Shown here piece by piece: positions 5,878-6,227 of a stretch of DNA of 6,227 nucleotides. The notes under the pieces are model-generated. The model did no database searches and was not told the DNA's origin. It worked only from the letters and a program-made list of their open reading frames with translations. Position 1 is the first letter of the stretch. Each line of letters opens with the position of its first letter. The translations under genes were made by a program, and so were the position numbers. Source of the DNA: Oscillospiraceae bacterium (GTDB taxonomy: Bacteria > Bacillota > Clostridia > Oscillospirales > Oscillospiraceae); NCBI GenBank assembly GCA_017624645.1, contig JAGAMQ010000190.1, forward strand, positions 1 through 6,227, written 5' to 3'.

Positions 5878-6227
5878 TCAGACCTCCCGATTTTTCGCAT
5901 ATTCCCAAGGCCACGGATCATCCAGCCACCTGTATCCACCTTCGCCGGGGGACATATGATTCAGCGGCCCGCACATCTTTTCATAAGCCTCTTTTCCTTC
6001 CTTATAAAGAGCCTGATAAGCACGGTACATCTCAAGGGCTTCCGCATCGTCTCTGTGTGTATCCAGGTACAGAGCCAGTTCCTGAATCACAAATGCCATG
6101 GTTTGTAGTTCTGTCAACGGAGTGACAGGCTTTTCGTTTTTATTAACCATTCCCATGAAAGGAAGGTCAAGACCCGGAAAAAGGGTTCCGCGAACTAAGG
6201 CTTTTCTCGCATCATACTTTGGCGGAC
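5878..6227 (-). CDS. cotJB: Apparent CotJA-CotJB fusion protein, N-terminus outside the window
   Basis: The minus-strand frame that ends at 5878 stays open to the window edge (115 residues visible). Its last 92 residues are CotJB: LQTMAFVIQELALYLDTHRDD, then a helical Tyr/Glu-rich stretch (MYRAYQALYKEGKEAYEKMCGPL), and WLDDPWPWEY near the end, the family hallmark. The 23 residues before the first Met (6156) read as the C-terminus of CotJA, including RGTLFPGLDLPF, in the same frame and without a stop. CotJA and CotJB are normally two adjacent genes, so this looks like a fusion joined by a short polar linker (GMVNKNEKPVTP). A separate CotJB could in principle start at ATG 6156 or 6150, but neither has a purine-rich ribosome binding site. 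CotJB function is unknown beyond being a coat component with CotJA and CotJC. Confidence 0.8.
   Translation of the reverse strand, partial: PPKYDARKALVRGTLFPGLDLPFMGMVNKNEKPVTPLTELQTMAFVIQELALYLDTHRDDAEALEMYRAYQALYKEGKEAYEKMCGPLNHMSPGEGGYRWLDDPWPWEYAKNREV
5883..5888 (-). promoter_or_regulatory. Ribosome binding site that sets the cotJC start
   Basis: GGGAGG on the minus strand, inside the last codons of the CotJB frame, lies 7 bases before ATG 5875. It fixes the short form of CotJC as the real product. Confidence 0.8.
6157..6227 (-). other. cotJA: CotJA-like C-terminal segment, in frame with CotJB
   Basis: Translation of the last 71 bases on the minus strand gives 23 residues with the CotJA signature: YDARKALVRGTLFPGLDLPF, where the YDxxKALxRGTLFPxLDLPF pattern marks the end of CotJA proteins. 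No stop codon separates it from the CotJB part. Only the 3' end is in the window, so the rest of CotJA and any promoter cannot be seen. Recognition rests on family knowledge of this short motif. Confidence 0.7.

Noticed and set aside
5645..6125. Plus-strand open frames opposite cotJC and the CotJA-CotJB frame
   Set aside because: They are antisense to genes with clear family motifs and have no ribosome binding site or family resemblance.
1..6227. CRISPR array, insertion sequence, tRNA, rRNA or known riboswitch
   Set aside because: Reading through both strands showed no regular repeats with spacers, no transposase motifs, no terminal repeats, and no intergenic space above about 130 bases that could hold such elements.

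Overview
The window reads as chromosomal DNA from an endospore-forming Clostridia-type Firmicute. Spore genes are present (SpoIIIAG/SpoIIIAH and the CotJ coat set), Shine-Dalgarno sites are strong AGGAGG-like sequences, genes are tightly packed, and base composition is near 50% GC by eye. The order spoIIIA, Asp23/YqhY family gene, nusB, xseA, xseB, ispA is the one known from Bacillus and Clostridia. A TsaD-like gene between nusB and xseA, together with the missing accBC and folD, points to the Oscillospiraceae/Ruminococcaceae side. That placement is inference from gene order, not a phylogenetic result.

Layout. (1) 1-999, plus strand: the 3' part of spoIIIAG and all of spoIIIAH, the last two genes of the spoIIIA operon, closed by a strong intrinsic terminator at 1003-1034. 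(2) 1035-1130: an intergenic stretch with an extended -10 promoter (TTGTAT, 17 bp, TACAAT), a perfect 7-bp inverted repeat just past the predicted start of transcription, and a strong ribosome binding site. (3) 1131-5199, plus strand: a compact six-gene housekeeping operon of an Asp23/Gls24 (YqhY-like) gene, nusB, a divergent TsaD/Kae1-family paralogue, xseA, xseB and ispA, with gaps of 10 bases or less or with overlaps. (4) 5200-5278: a convergent intergenic region with two hairpins, the first able to terminate in both directions. (5) 5279-6227, minus strand: the cotJ operon, with cotJC complete and upstream of it one open frame that carries the C-terminal motif of CotJA followed in frame by CotJB.

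How the genes fit together. SpoIIIAG and SpoIIIAH build part of the channel (with SpoIIQ) that joins mother cell and forespore. The central operon combines transcription antitermination (NusB), DNA repair and processing (exonuclease VII, XseA plus XseB), isoprenoid chain synthesis (IspA, farnesyl diphosphate) and a TsaD-like protein of unknown partner. The cotJ genes encode inner-coat proteins, CotJC being a manganese-catalase-family protein. No mobile element, CRISPR array, tRNA or rRNA was seen.

The points most worth a second look are the apparent CotJA-CotJB fusion at the right edge, the altered motifs of the TsaD paralogue, a terminator-like hairpin inside that gene, and the palindrome under the operon promoter.
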